Of a DNA stretch of 64,000 bases, positions 1 through 10,435 are shown one piece after another. This DNA comes from Taiwanofungus camphoratus (taxonomy: Eukaryota > Basidiomycota > Agaricomycetes > Polyporales > Taiwanofungaceae), in contig CP021222.1 of the NCBI GenBank assembly GCA_003999685.1, forward strand, positions 2,046,001-2,110,000. Reading direction: 5' to 3'. Both the position numbers and the translations under genes were made by a program. Positions within the stretch are counted from its first letter, which is position 1. Each line of letters starts with the position of its first letter. A model generated the notes under the pieces. The model searched no databases. It had not been told where the DNA came from and saw only the letters and a program-made list of their open reading frames with translations.

Positions 1-1152
1 GTGAATGAAGTTGGTCACCTTTCTACCGTTCGTAGTTCCCCTGTTTCAGTTCCTAATTAGTTCCTATCCCCCTCGTGTTCACTTCGGAGTCCATACGTTT
101 TAGTACACATTTCGGACTCGTAAGGATCACTTCGCGCAAGATTAGTTCACCTCACGCTCTCCTATTTAGTCAGAGGTAGTTTACTATGTACAAGAGAGAC
201 CCCTCAGTGCACGCTTCTCTCTTTGGAATACCAGTTCCCCTGTAGCTCCGATCTCAGGAAAGCGCCGCGAGTACAACCTTAGGAACGGTCCTAAGGTCCC
301 TAAGTCTCCACCCCAGCTTCGTTTCAGTACCTTTGAACTACATCTACGCTCGCGATATATCTACGAACTACGTCTACGCTTCCCGAACTACGCACTACGA
401 TCTACGAAGTCGCCGTGACTTCGTGCCCTTCAGCACCTCTTATAGCACCTATCCGGTGGGCCTCCACCTTAGTTATACCCTTAGGCTCACGTTGTGTCAT
501 CCCTACGTCCTACGAATAACCCTACGACTCCCCCATAGCCTTCATTACAGGCTATAGTACATCTCTCTACGCCCTCGAACTCTCCGACCCACACCTCGAC
601 GTCATCAGACACTTCAGAGCTTCCAGCAACCTCGTTCCCTCATTCCTATTCCAAGTATTAGCTCTCTGAACCATCCGACCTCTCCTACAAGTCTCCTACG
701 CCAGCCAAACCTCGCCCACCTCGCTCTAACAAACCTCTAAGCCTTACACCCTTTAGCTAACTCTAGCTAAAAGGACTTCGCAGCAGTCTCGTACCCTCTG
801 CCGCTTAGTAGAAATTATAGTCCATTGGCTTATTGCTCCCTAACTCTATACAGCCTACGAAGTCAGCTCGCGCGATTTAGCTAAAACTTCGAAGGACTTC
901 ACAGAATCTCGAAGGACTTCGCGTACTTCGGAGGGCCTCGCAAGGCCTTAGGGATAGTATAACACTTAGGAACAAGATCCTGTTGTGCAGGACCCTTGAC
1001 CCCTTACTCCCCTACTTACAAAAACAAGACATACAGGTTTCCCGGTATCATACAGGTTGTAGCTCCTACCCTCACACCCTCACAGTTATCACACTACCCC
1101 CAGCCACGTTGCGGAGCACTCCCTAGGTACCAGGGTCCCCTAGGTCGCATCA
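1..1152 (+). repeat. 5' LTR of element A1 (partial)
   Basis: The sequence from position 1 recurs at about 8849, 17835 and 20764 inside complete family A LTRs, so the window opens inside an LTR. It ends in GCATCA at 1152, directly before the internal region. The LTR is rich in short CTTCGAAGGACTTCGC-like repeats and contains no credible gene; small open frames here recur in every LTR copy and are incidental. Confidence 0.88.
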
Positions 1153-1442
1153 ACGTGTGCCTATGGATCCCAAGGCTACTCATATGGCTCAAATTATGGA
1201 ACTCTCAGACGATCTCGCTTCTAAAACGACGCTAGCAACCTCCGAACTATCGTGCCATGGTGAACCCCTTGTCCCTGGTTCGACCATCATTCCAGACCCC
1301 TACGAAACGTACTTACGACACGTACCCGGAAAGGAAGAACCCTCCGAAATCATAGTAGCCCGCGACTCGAATTCTATCCGTTCTATCGAAGCCCTAATCG
1401 ACAACAAAGAGCGAATCGAATGCATCGTGGACCCTGGGTCAC

Positions 1443-1943
1443 TGTTACTGTCGGATAGGACCAGAGACGTGTTCATTTTTTCTTTCCCTTTGTTTGTCAC
1501 ACCATGGACGCGCGGCATCCCTTCCACACCTTATTTACCCAGATTGACTGACGGGCCGACCGTCCCCACTTACGCCATGGTAGTTATGTACTTTCGGGCC
1601 GCTGACTCCTCTCACCTTATGCGGTCTCTGGGGGGCTGCTAGTATATCTGGGGGTTGATGGTGGCAGTATAAAGGGGGGTCCCACTGTTGGAGGTTCCCC
1701 TAGTCGTATTCTCTTCGTTCATCCTTTCCTAAAGTGTACTACGCATTAGTACCAATACACGCTAGTCTTCACACATCTCCTTGCACCTCAAGAAGCCCGT
1801 AAAAGACTATCGCGACTACATAGGGCTTGTAGTTGAAGACTACCGAGGACTGTGACTTGTCGTCACCGTCGCTCCTCTTCGACCCTTCGCTGCACACCGC
1901 TCCAAGCTTCTGCAGCATTATCAGGGTGAACCCCCCGGTAACA
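1443..1943 (+). repeat. Solo LTR of family B inserted in A1 protease ORF
   Basis: A 501-bp sequence begins TGTTACTGTCGG and ends CCGGTAACA. It matches the LTRs of the complete B elements at 23038 and 49246. It is flanked by the direct repeat GTCAC (1438-1442 and 1944-1948), a 5-bp target-site duplication. No B internal sequence is present, so it is a solo LTR left by LTR-LTR recombination. It retains the TATA-like box and the 11-nt primer copy. Confidence 0.95.
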
Positions 1944-2339
1944 GTCACAAGTGGTTGCGATGTCAGAGCAAGTCTGTCATGCCTTAGGGCTAATCTATGA
2001 CCCTTCTGTGCAGCTAAATATGCAGTCTGCTAATGGCAGTATTGACCGTTCCTTAGGACTGGTTCGAAACGTCTCGTTCCAAGTAGGCGACATCGTGTTG
2101 TACCTACAGATGCACGTCATACGCAATCCCTCCTACGATATCCTTCTAGGCCGACCCTTCGATGTGGTAACCGAGAGTGTGGTTAAGAACTTCGGAAACG
2201 AGGAGCAGACCATCACGATCATATGCCCGAACACGAGCGAAGTCGCGACCATCCCTACGATGCCTCGAGGACGTCAAAAGTTCTTACCAGCCCATCATCA
2301 TAGTTGCCCCCACGCAAACTCTTCGAATCATTTGCGATC

Positions 2340-2346
2340 GGGTTTT
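2340..2346 (+). promoter_or_regulatory. Putative -1 ribosomal frameshift heptamer (GGGTTTT), family A
   Basis: In the ORF1 frame the bases read G GGT TTT followed at once by TAG (2347-2349). Slipping back one base at this point enters exactly the frame that encodes RT, RNase H and integrase. The heptamer fits the X XXY YYZ rule. Copy A3 has GGATTTT at the homologous place. A weak 6-bp inverted repeat (GATTTC at 2349, GAAATC at 2365) follows, but it is closer than usual and is imperfect in A3, so no stimulatory structure is claimed. Confidence 0.6.
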
Positions 2347-5300
2347 TAGATTTCGAGGATTTGAGAAATCAAGGAGAGGTCGCCCTGGTCGTTGAGTATG
2401 AATCCGATACCCCTAAAATCGTGTCTTTCGCTGCTGTAAATGCAGCAGATAACAATTCTGTTCCTGCGCTCTATCTATCAGTCTCTAACTCTGTGTCTAG
2501 CTATCTGCAGTCTCTCTATTTTAGCGAAACTTCGAAAGTCTCGGAAGGTCCTGCTGATCATACTAGGTGGCTATCTGGCTTTCTAGCAGCAGCAACACCG
2601 CCTGAGGCTCCCTCCCTTTCACACAATAATCCGAATTCTCTCCCTATGCTTTCGCTTTCCGCCTCTAAAGACATATCCTCTATCCCCATTTCAGGTCCCA
2701 GGAACGCTACGAAGGTCACGAAATCAGCCCGAAGACCTTCCCTTGCTCCTAATCCGATGGTATCCCTTCCTAAGTTGTCAGATTCTTCCCCCATTCCTAC
2801 ATTTGCAGCATCGAAAAAGAAGTATAAGCCTGTAGCGTTGAAGACTCGCCCTATTTTGGGAGCTTTGGACGAACGATTCCGAATCATTCGCGAAATTAAA
2901 GGCGACCCTTTAGCGACGATGCCTACCCTATCACCGACTCCACCACCTTTCGAACCTACTTTGCGATATACGCGAGAACGGCACGATCTCACGGACAAGC
3001 TACACAGCGGAGACTTCCTACAACCAGCAGAGAGGGACCTCCTACATCACTTTATGACCCTGCATGCTGATGCGTTCGCTTGGAATGATTCCGAAAGAGG
3101 GTGCTTCAAGCCGGAGTACTTCCCTCCCATCGACTTTCCGGTAGTACCGCACACGCCATGGGTACAAAAGAACATTCCTATCCCACCCGGAATCTACAAC
3201 GAAGTGTGCACAATAATCAAAAAGAAGATCGCAGCTGGGGTCTACGAACCTTCGAATTCTTCCTATCGTTCACGATGGTTTTGTGTGGTGAAGAAAGACG
3301 GAAAGTCCCTACGTCTCGTACATAGTCTGGAACCCCTAAACGCTGTCACAATTCAACACTCAGGTGTTCCCCCGACTCCCGAACACCTCGCAGAACAGTT
3401 CGGAGGACGACCTTGTGGTGCTATGTTGGATCTATATGTAGGCTATGATGAACGCTTGATAGCGGAGACTTCGCGCGATCTTACGACATTTCAAACACCT
3501 TTCGGAGCTATGAGATTGGTCACTCTACCTATGGGATGGACCAACTCGGTCCCTATCTTCCACGATGATGTTACGCACATCCTACAGCCCAAAATTCCTC
3601 ACCTAACGGTTCCCTATATCGACGATGTTCCGGTCAAAGGCCCTGAAAGTTCGTACGATCTCGTACCTATTTCGGAGAACCCAGGCATTCGAAAGTTTGT
3701 TTGGGAACATTTTACGAACCTCAATAGGATAGTCACACGCATGCGCTACACAGGAGGTACCTTTTCTGGAGTTAAAAGCATTCTAATTGCCCGCGAAATC
3801 ACCGTTGTAGGGCATCGGTGTACTCCAGAAGGTCGCCTACCGGACGAGTCTCATGTTGCAGCCATACGCAACTGGGGACCTTGTGCGACCCTATCTGACA
3901 TTCGAGCCTTTTTAGAAACCATTGGAGTGGTCCGTATCTTCATCCGAAACTTCGCACATCGTGCAGATGCCTTAGTACGCCTAACGCGAAAGGCGGTACC
4001 CTTCGAATTTGGTCCAGCGCAAATCGCAGCGCAGGAGGACCTTAAGGATGCTTTGCTGTCCTCCCCAGCTCTCCGATCCATTAACTATTCGTCAGGTGCG
4101 CCCGTGATCTTAGCGGTTGACACCTCCTATATTGCAGTTGGCTATCACCTTTGCCAATGCGATGAGGACAACCCTAAAGTTCGATTCTACAATCGTTTCG
4201 GATCCATCACCCTAAATGATCGCGAGCGGAGGTTCTCGCAACCGAAGTTAGAGATCTACGGATTGTTTCGAGCACTTCGCGTACTACGAATCTACCTAAT
4301 CGGAATTAGGAACCTTATAGTGGAAGTTGACGCACAATATATCAAAGGGATGTTGCAAAATCTGGACATCGCACCCAGCGCGAGTATAAATCGCTGGATC
4401 GTATCGATTCTAACCTTCCATTTCACCCTAGTACATGTACCAGGTACGATGCATGGACCAGATGGACTATCAAGACGAACCCCCCAGCCAGGAGATCAAG
4501 AAGAGAGCAGCGAAGAAGACTTCGAAGACTGGATAGACAAAATGCACTCGTTTCTACATCACATCCAAGCCCCCCCTTCCCATCCTATACCATCAATTTC
4601 TACCCTATTCCCTTACGAATTCGCCTCTAACATTCCTATCACAACCCCCACACCTCCGATAGCTCCAACCTTCGCCTCCGAGTTGGCTGAGGACAGCCAA
4701 GGTTTCAATAGGGAGGAGGAGAGCTACAATAGCGTCCCAAGATCCGAAATGGCCAAGGAAGCTGACGCAAGACTTGACTTAGTAGCAAAATTCCTACGAA
4801 GCCTCGCGAGACCTGCCAACCTATCGGATTCAGAATACGAAGGTTTCGTAAAATACTGCCTTCTATTCTTCCTCGACGAGGACATACTATGGCGCAAAGA
4901 TCCACAAGGAGCTCACAAACTAGTTGTAAAGCAGGCAGATCGTCTACGAATCCTCCGAGAATGTCACGATGCAGTCGCGCATCGAGGAATACATGCTACG
5001 AAGGTGCTGATTTCGGAGCGGTTTTGGTGGCCCTACCATCATATCGACATTGCCTGGTATGTTCGAAGCTGCCACCTATGCCAGATTCGCCAAGTGCGGC
5101 AGATCCTAATCCCTCCTACGGTCGCTACGCCCGCTCCGATCTTTGCAAAGGTTCATATAGATACCATGCATATGCCCCCTTCTAACGGATTTAGGTACTT
5201 GGTGCAAGGCCGGTGTTCTCTAACCCAGTACCCCGAATTTCGGATGCTTCACAAGGAGACGGCTAAAGCTTTGGCAGAATGGCTCTTCGAAGACTTTGTT

Positions 5301-6158
5301 TGTAGGTGGGGCGCGCTATCGGAGATAGTCACGGACAACGGCGCTCCCTTCGTAAAAGCTACGAACTACATAGCGAAGAAGTACCAGCTATGACACATCC
5401 GAATTAGCGGATACAATTCGCGTGCCAACGGGCTGGTGGAGAGGCCTCACTTCGATGTTAGACAGGCTCTATTCAAGGCCGTGGATGGCGAAGAGTCTAA
5501 ATGGTCTCAGGCAACGTACTCAGTCTTCTGGTCCGAAAGGATCACGACTCGAAAGCGCATGGGATGTTCGCCCTATTTTGCGGTCACTGGCACCCACCCT
5601 GTTATCCCTTTGGACGTCATAGAGGCCACCTATATCCTTCCTCCTCCGTCTTCTATGCTATCCACGACCGATCTTATCGCAAGTCGAGCTATCGCATTGC
5701 AAAAGCGGGTGACTCAGGTAGCAGAACTACATTCGAAGGTCTACGAAGCGCGAAGACAAGCTGCTCTGCGATTCGAAGAAAAGCATAAGCACTCCATCCA
5801 CGATTTCAACTTCGAAAAGGGCGATTTAGTACTTATTCGCAACACACAGATAGAAAAGTCCCTAAATCGGAAGATGCGACCTCGCTACCTCGGCCCAGTA
5901 CTCGTAGTATCTAGGAACAAAGGTGGTGCTTATATCCTATGCGAATTGGATGGTTCGGTACTCGACAGGCCTACGGCAGCCTTCCGAGTCATCCCCTACT
6001 TAGCGCGAAAAGCCCTCAAACTTCCTACCGAACTCTTGGACGTGTCGACGGAGCGACTTCACGAACTAGAGCTGACTACCACCCAAGGCGATGACGAAGA
6101 ACTAGGATCGTATCCCTACTCTCCTAAGTCCGGCTCTAGTCCATCCGAAGCTCACTAA
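2346..6158 (+). pseudogene. Family A pol: reverse transcriptase, RNase H, integrase, with one nonsense codon
   Basis: One frame runs from the frameshift site to TAA at 6156-6158, broken only by TGA at 5391-5393. RT includes a Y-I-D-D active site at 3615-3626. RNase H begins near 4108 with an A-V-D-T-S motif. An integrase zinc-binding region with H..H..C-H-L-C lies near 4975-5090. The integrase core has D near 5158 and T-D-N-G near 5330, and its glutamate lies just past the stop in N-G-L-V-E. The tail carries a GPY/F-like segment but no chromodomain. The stop sits before a His-Ile-Arg stretch and is probably a CGA to TGA change. A linker between RNase H and integrase contains a second polypurine tract. 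Confidence 0.85.
4683..4723 (+). other. Candidate central polypurine tract with upstream hairpin inside family A pol
   Basis: Positions 4683-4700 form a perfect 7-bp stem (TTGGCTG / CAGCCAA) with loop AGGA. After a 9-nt spacer comes a 14-nt purine run at 4710-4723. The 3' polypurine tract next to the LTR has the same plan: a 7-bp stem, the same AGGA loop, the same 9-nt spacer and the same AGGGAGGAGG tract. It lies in the pol linker between RNase H and integrase. Its use as a second plus-strand primer is inferred. Confidence 0.6.
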
Positions 6159-6688
6159 AGAATCAGAGGAGCAATCGACGATACCCCGACTTTAGCTAAG
6201 ATTACGCTACGTCCATTTTACTTTTCGCTTACCCTTTGGTCATGTTTTACTTTCCCCAACAAGCCCCCACTCAGTGTGACAGCTACGAAGTCCCAAATGT
6301 CTACGAATTTTTACTTACAACATCTCCGACTTTTTACTATAGTGATTCAACTCACGAAGTCGCGATATCGTTCTAAAGGCTCCTAAAATGCCAAGCGGAG
6401 CGAAGATTGCGCGAGGGGCCTTAAGCCCTTCAAGGCCATGATGATTTACTGAGCCTAAATGAGTGCATTTATCCCCCTAAGTCTTCTAATTCATCTCTGT
6501 GTTGGTTGGTTACTTCACGCTCTTAGGAACCTTTTTGCAAGGACTACGTTTGCGTCCGCTATATTCAGACTACTGTACACATATTGGAAAAGGTCCCTAG
6601 CAAAGGGACGCGCAACGAGAAAGAATACAGCACATTGGTGCGACGGATACGGAATGGGCGAGACGACGAACTACGAACCCCCCACCTT
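6159..6688. other. Noncoding spacer between family A pol and the antisense gene
   Basis: About 530 bp follow the pol stop. The short open frames show no domain, and I see no tRNA, terminator or repeat structure. It would contain the 3' end and terminator of the antisense transcript as well as sense-strand 3' untranslated sequence. Nothing more can be supported. Confidence 0.5.
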
Positions 6689-8066
6689 CTAAACCTCGGC
6701 CTCAGCATCTTCCTCATCCTGCTCGGACTCACCGGAGGGACCAGGATCAGTAGAGGAGGCGGCGACGTGACGGCGAGGAAGGGGGAGAGAGCTCAAGTCG
6801 AGCGGCGCAGGCGTACGACCGGTTAGGGCGGTTTCGGCACGATAGAGCCCCGAGATGTAGTCTTCGAGACGCATCGTGCGACTCTCGGCCATCGCGCGGT
6901 CATACCAGAGGCCTTCGACAACGGCTTGATGCGCAGGGGTGAGGCCGTCCAAGTATTCAGCGCCGTTAAGGGCCAGCGAGGCCTCGAGCAACATTGTAGG
7001 CGCAGGGGTCGACTTCACCTTCTTGGACTCGCGGGCGCGAGGCGGGGACACCTGAGGAGGTTGGCCCGCAGCTAAGGGACATCCTAACATCAGCAATGAC
7101 GCGATAACGAGGGCACGAGAAGCCCTACCGCGCTTCGAAACGCGCACTCCGCGCTCCTTACCGTCTACAGAGAACCCGCCCCAATAACACCCCTGCGACT
7201 CTCGCAGACACTTGCCGCACTTCACGGCACCCACAGGGAGTTCGCACTCGAAGTCTGTTGTGTAGGTGCTGCAGCAATCGCACTAGGTAGCGATGATAAG
7301 CCGCGAACAGTCACGAAAAAGACGTGCACTCACCTTCGCATGGGTTCGCCGATGCTCTGCCGCCTTCGCCATGTTAGCCAGGGCTTCAGGCGTCGGAGGA
7401 GCCTTCGCCTTCGCAGCGTCCTTCCCCTGAGTAGGAGGGACCCCTACGAAGACACCCGAACTAGTGGACGAGGCGAGTTCGCCGACTTGGCCGCTAGAAA
7501 TGGAGGCCATGATCGAGCTGGCCTGGGAAGCCGCGCGGGTAGAAGCTGCTGCCTTGGCCTGAGCTGAGGGACGACGAGTGCGCGATGAGGTACGACTAGG
7601 GGCCGGCGAGGGAGCAGAAGACGAAGCCGCAAGTTGGGCAGCGCGTTCAAGCGCAGCGCGCTCGACCGCCTCCGCACGAAGTCGTTCGGTTGCGCGGGCG
7701 AGTTCGCGCTGTGCATCTCGCTCTTGAAGCATAGCAGCGAACTGAGGAAAACTGGTGCGGGCCCACGAGATCCACGACGAGTCCGCGAGAGGGAGGATCG
7801 CTGTCAAACCTTCGATGATGGCGGCCTCTAAGGTAGGATCGGCAGGAGCGTTCGAAGCCTGGGACAGGACCCGCCAGTTACCCTATAACGCAGTGAAGAC
7901 GATGTATCGAGCGATCGAGGAGGATACGTACCACACGACGTCCTAAGTTCCTCGCCCACCGCAGATAATCTTCGGCCTCCGCTACGCCCTCCGGACGAGA
8001 ATCGAGGAGCGCCAGGACATCGCTGTGAGCTAGGCCAACACCATCAGAGTCCATATCGTCGAACAT
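6689..8066 (-). CDS. Antisense spliced gene in family A, coiled-coil and Cys-rich protein of unknown function
   Basis: On the reverse strand three coding blocks join in frame across two canonical short introns. Exon 1 is 8066-7932, intron 1 is 7931-7883 (GTACGT...TATAG, 49 nt), exon 2 is 7882-7334, intron 2 is 7333-7283 (GTGAGT...CCTAG, 51 nt), and exon 3 is 7282-6689. Both junctions are phase 0, giving about 425 residues. Exon 1 begins MFDDMDSDG. Exon 2 encodes an Arg/Ala/Glu-rich likely coiled coil and then a Ser/Ala/Pro-rich stretch. Exon 3 opens with a Cys cluster (C-x-C-C, then C, then C-x2-C-x6-C-Y-W) and ends acidic. A further 57-nt intron near 7120-7070 is possible and frame-neutral. 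The cluster could bind zinc or nucleic acid. I do not recognise the family. Confidence 0.6.
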
Positions 8067-8197
8067 GATGGGGAAGGGAAAGGCAAAAGGGGGGAAGGAA
8101 GAAAAAGATAAGAGGCACCCACGATTAGCTTCTATCAGGATATCGCCCGCTTCGCAGATCGGACGCGATAGGCTACAAGTTCCCACGGTCGCGCACA

Positions 8198-8234
8198 CTG
8201 ACTGAGGACAGTCAGGATTTCAATAGGGAGGAGG
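8198..8234 (+). promoter_or_regulatory. Family A 3' polypurine tract with upstream hairpin
   Basis: A perfect 7-bp stem (CTGACTG / CAGTCAG, loop AGGA) spans 8198-8215. The purine tract AGGGAGGAGG at 8225-8234 directly abuts the 3' LTR. The tract would prime plus-strand DNA synthesis. The hairpin is duplicated with compensatory base changes inside pol at 4683-4700. Confidence 0.8.
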
Positions 8235-9841
8235 TGATGAGTCCCGTAGCCTCCTGGGCCCTGAATCGCGATTTTAGGAGCTTTCTAATCCCCCAACCAA
8301 CCACTCTAAGACTCTCCTACAGCCTACGACAGGAGGGATAGGTTCCTATAATATTCCTAACGCCCCCTCTCCTTCCTAAACCCTCCTAACACCCTACGAA
8401 GTCTTGCGAAGCCACACGAGGTGCTACGAGATTTCGAATGCTAGACGCGAAGTCCCTAACTCCTGCTAAGTCCACTATCGGACACTGCCGGCCCTCCCAT
8501 ACTGTTCCATTGGATCTAGGTCCTATCTACTACGTCACTCATCCCGGGCTTAGCTAAGAAGTCTTAGCTAAGTCTCTCCTAGCTCTTGTGATTGCAGCTA
8601 CCTCCGATAGGCTCCGAAACGGTCCGAAGTTCCGGAAGTTGGACTTAGGAAGCCTTGTGCACCCCCATGGGTCTCGATCCTACACCATAAGGTCATCCTA
8701 GGGCGTATCCATATGGCCCTCCACCCAGTTAGGACACCTCCTACCCCGATTAGGCCAAGTCCCGCTGCTAAGAACTTCGTGCGCTCTTAGCCCACTAAGA
8801 TAGGTGATCACGGCGCATGGCTGCTCTCGGATAGTCATCCCGCCCTCGTGAATGAAGTTGGTCACCTTTCTACCGTTCGTAGTTCCCCTGTTTCAGTTCC
8901 TAATTAGTTCCTATCCCCCTCGTGTTCACTTCGGAGTCCATGCGTTTTAGTACACATTTCGGACTCGTAAGGATCACTTCGCGCAAGATTAGTTCACCTC
9001 ACGCTCTCCTATTTAGTCAGAGGTAGTTTACTATGTACGACAGAGACCCCTCAGTGCACGCTTCTCTCTTTGGAATACCAGTTCCCCTGTAGCTCCGATC
9101 TCAGGAAAGCGCCGCGAGTACAACCTTAGGAACGGTCCTAAGGTCCCTAAGTCTCCACCCCAGCTTCATTTCAGTACCTTTGAACTACGTCTACGCTCGC
9201 GATATATCTACGAACCACGTCTACGCTTCCCGAACTACGCACTACGATCTACGAAAGTCACCGTGACTTCGCACCCTTCGGCACCTCTTATAGCACCTAT
9301 CCGGTGGGCCTCCGCCTTAGTTATACCCTTAGGCTCACGTTGCGTTATCCCTACGTCCTACGAATAGCCCTACGACTTGCCCATAGCCTTAGTTACAGGC
9401 TATAGTACATCTCCCTACGCCCTCGAACTCTCTGACCTCTCCTACAGGTCTCCTACGCTAGCCAAACCTCGCCCACTTTGCTCTAACAAACTCCAAAACC
9501 TTACGCCCTTTAGCTAACTCTAACCAGAAGGACTTCGCAGCATCTACGAAGTCAGCTCGCGCGATTTAGCTAAAACTTCGAAGGACTTCGCAAAACCTCG
9601 AAGAACTTTGCATACTTCGGAGGGCCTCGCAAGGCCTTAGGGATAGTATAGCACTTAGGAACAAGATCCTGTTGTGCAGGACCCTTGACCCCTTACTCCC
9701 CTACTTACAAAAACAAGACATACAGGTTTCCCGGTATCATACAGGTTGTAGCTCCTACCCTCACACCCTCACAGTTATCACACTACCCCCAGCCACGTTG
9801 CGGAGCACTCCCTAGGTACCAGGGTCCCCTAGGTCGTATCA
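8235..9841 (+). repeat. 3' LTR of element A1
   Basis: The LTR runs from TGATGAGTCC, immediately after the polypurine tract, to GTATCA. It is 1607 bp. Compared with the 5' LTR and with the 1764-1767 bp LTRs at 17222 and 20151, it lacks two internal blocks, near 9433 and near 9544. Confidence 0.92.
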
Positions 9842-9903
9842 CCGCTAGTCCAATATAGTGAAGAGAAATGAAAATGTATGTTCACACCATTACCGCCTTG
9901 TAA

Positions 9904-10435
9904 CACAAGCCACTTTGGATCAAATTTCCGACTTATTGTCCTTAGCCGGAGGTTCGTGGCTTCTAGCCAAACCTTGTCACCTTCCTGGAAAGGTTTCCAG
10001 GGAAAAGGGGTTCGTTCCTCCATCAGCTTCTGGGCTAGCTCTTGCGCTGCAAGAGCCTTTTTGCGGGATTCGGAGATCTGGGTCAGGCGGTCTTGGAGCG
10101 TGGGGTATTTGTCAGAGGGTCGTGGAGATTCGATGGCCTTTGGGTCGTACCCCATGGTGAGCTTGAATGGTGATTCCTTCCTTCCAGCATGCGGCACCTG
10201 GTTGTGTGCGAATTCAAACTCGGGGATGTGTTTGACCCAGGTGTGGGGGTCATTTGCACATAGGATTCTCCAGGCCGCCTCCAGTTCCTGGTTGACCCAT
10301 TCTGTACTCCTATCTGATTGGGGGTGGTAGGCGGTGGACATTGCCACCTTGACTCCTGTCAGCTTACACCATTCTCGAAATGTGGCTGCTGCGAACTGTG
10401 GCCCTCGGTCAGATATCATCCGATCAGGTAGGTCG
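9904..10435 (-). pseudogene. B' pol fragment: integrase core and C-terminal region
   Basis: The reverse-strand translation carries M-I-S-D-R-G-P-Q-F (integrase catalytic Asp region), a degenerate S-T-E-W-V-N-Q-E segment where intact B has S-T-E-R-V, and the W-L-E-A-T-N-L tail region. The block ends where element C entered and is continued by the block at 19261. Confidence 0.85.

Larger units (their letters stand above)
1163..2349 (+). pseudogene. Family A ORF1: short N-terminus plus retropepsin protease, split by a solo LTR
   Basis: The ATG at 1163 lies only 11 nt beyond the LTR. About 92 codons precede an aspartic-protease motif, and the frame continues to a TAG at 2347-2349. The coding sequence is 1163-1442 joined to 1949-2349 once the inserted LTR and one copy of its 5-bp duplication are removed. 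There is no capsid or zinc-knuckle domain, so this is not a standard Gag. In this copy the catalytic triad reads D-P-G, whereas the sister copy A3 reads D-S-G, so the enzyme is probably dead here. Protease lies in the frame before the frameshift, and RT lies in the frame after it. Confidence 0.75.
1..9841 (+). mobile_element. LTR retrotransposon A1 (Ty3/gypsy type, family A), 5' end outside window
   Basis: This is a gypsy-type element with a partial 5' LTR (1-1152), an internal region (1153-8234) and a 3' LTR (8235-9841). LTRs begin TGATGAGTCC and end in TATCA. Sense coding runs protease, RT, RNase H, integrase, and no gag is visible upstream of the protease. A spliced antisense gene occupies the space between pol and the 3' LTR. 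The copy is inactive: a solo LTR of family B splits the protease ORF, and pol has an in-frame stop at 5391-5393. The two LTRs differ by more than point changes, so they may not derive from one integration. The target-site duplication cannot be checked because the left end lies outside the window. Confidence 0.9.

Noticed and set aside
333-557. Tyr/Arg/Ser-rich 74-codon open frame, repeated at 21097-21321
   Set aside because: It lies within the family A LTR, recurs only because the LTR recurs, is broken in other LTR copies and has simple composition from CTACGAA-type repeats.
1153-1172. tRNA-type primer-binding site after the family A LTR
   Set aside because: No TGG-starting sequence complementary to a tRNA 3' end is evident, and no 11-nt match to the LTR was found, so no primer site is annotated.
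2349-2370. Stimulatory stem after the family A slippery site
   Set aside because: The 6-bp repeat in A1 starts only 2 nt after the heptamer and is mismatched in A3, so it is not claimed as part of the signal.
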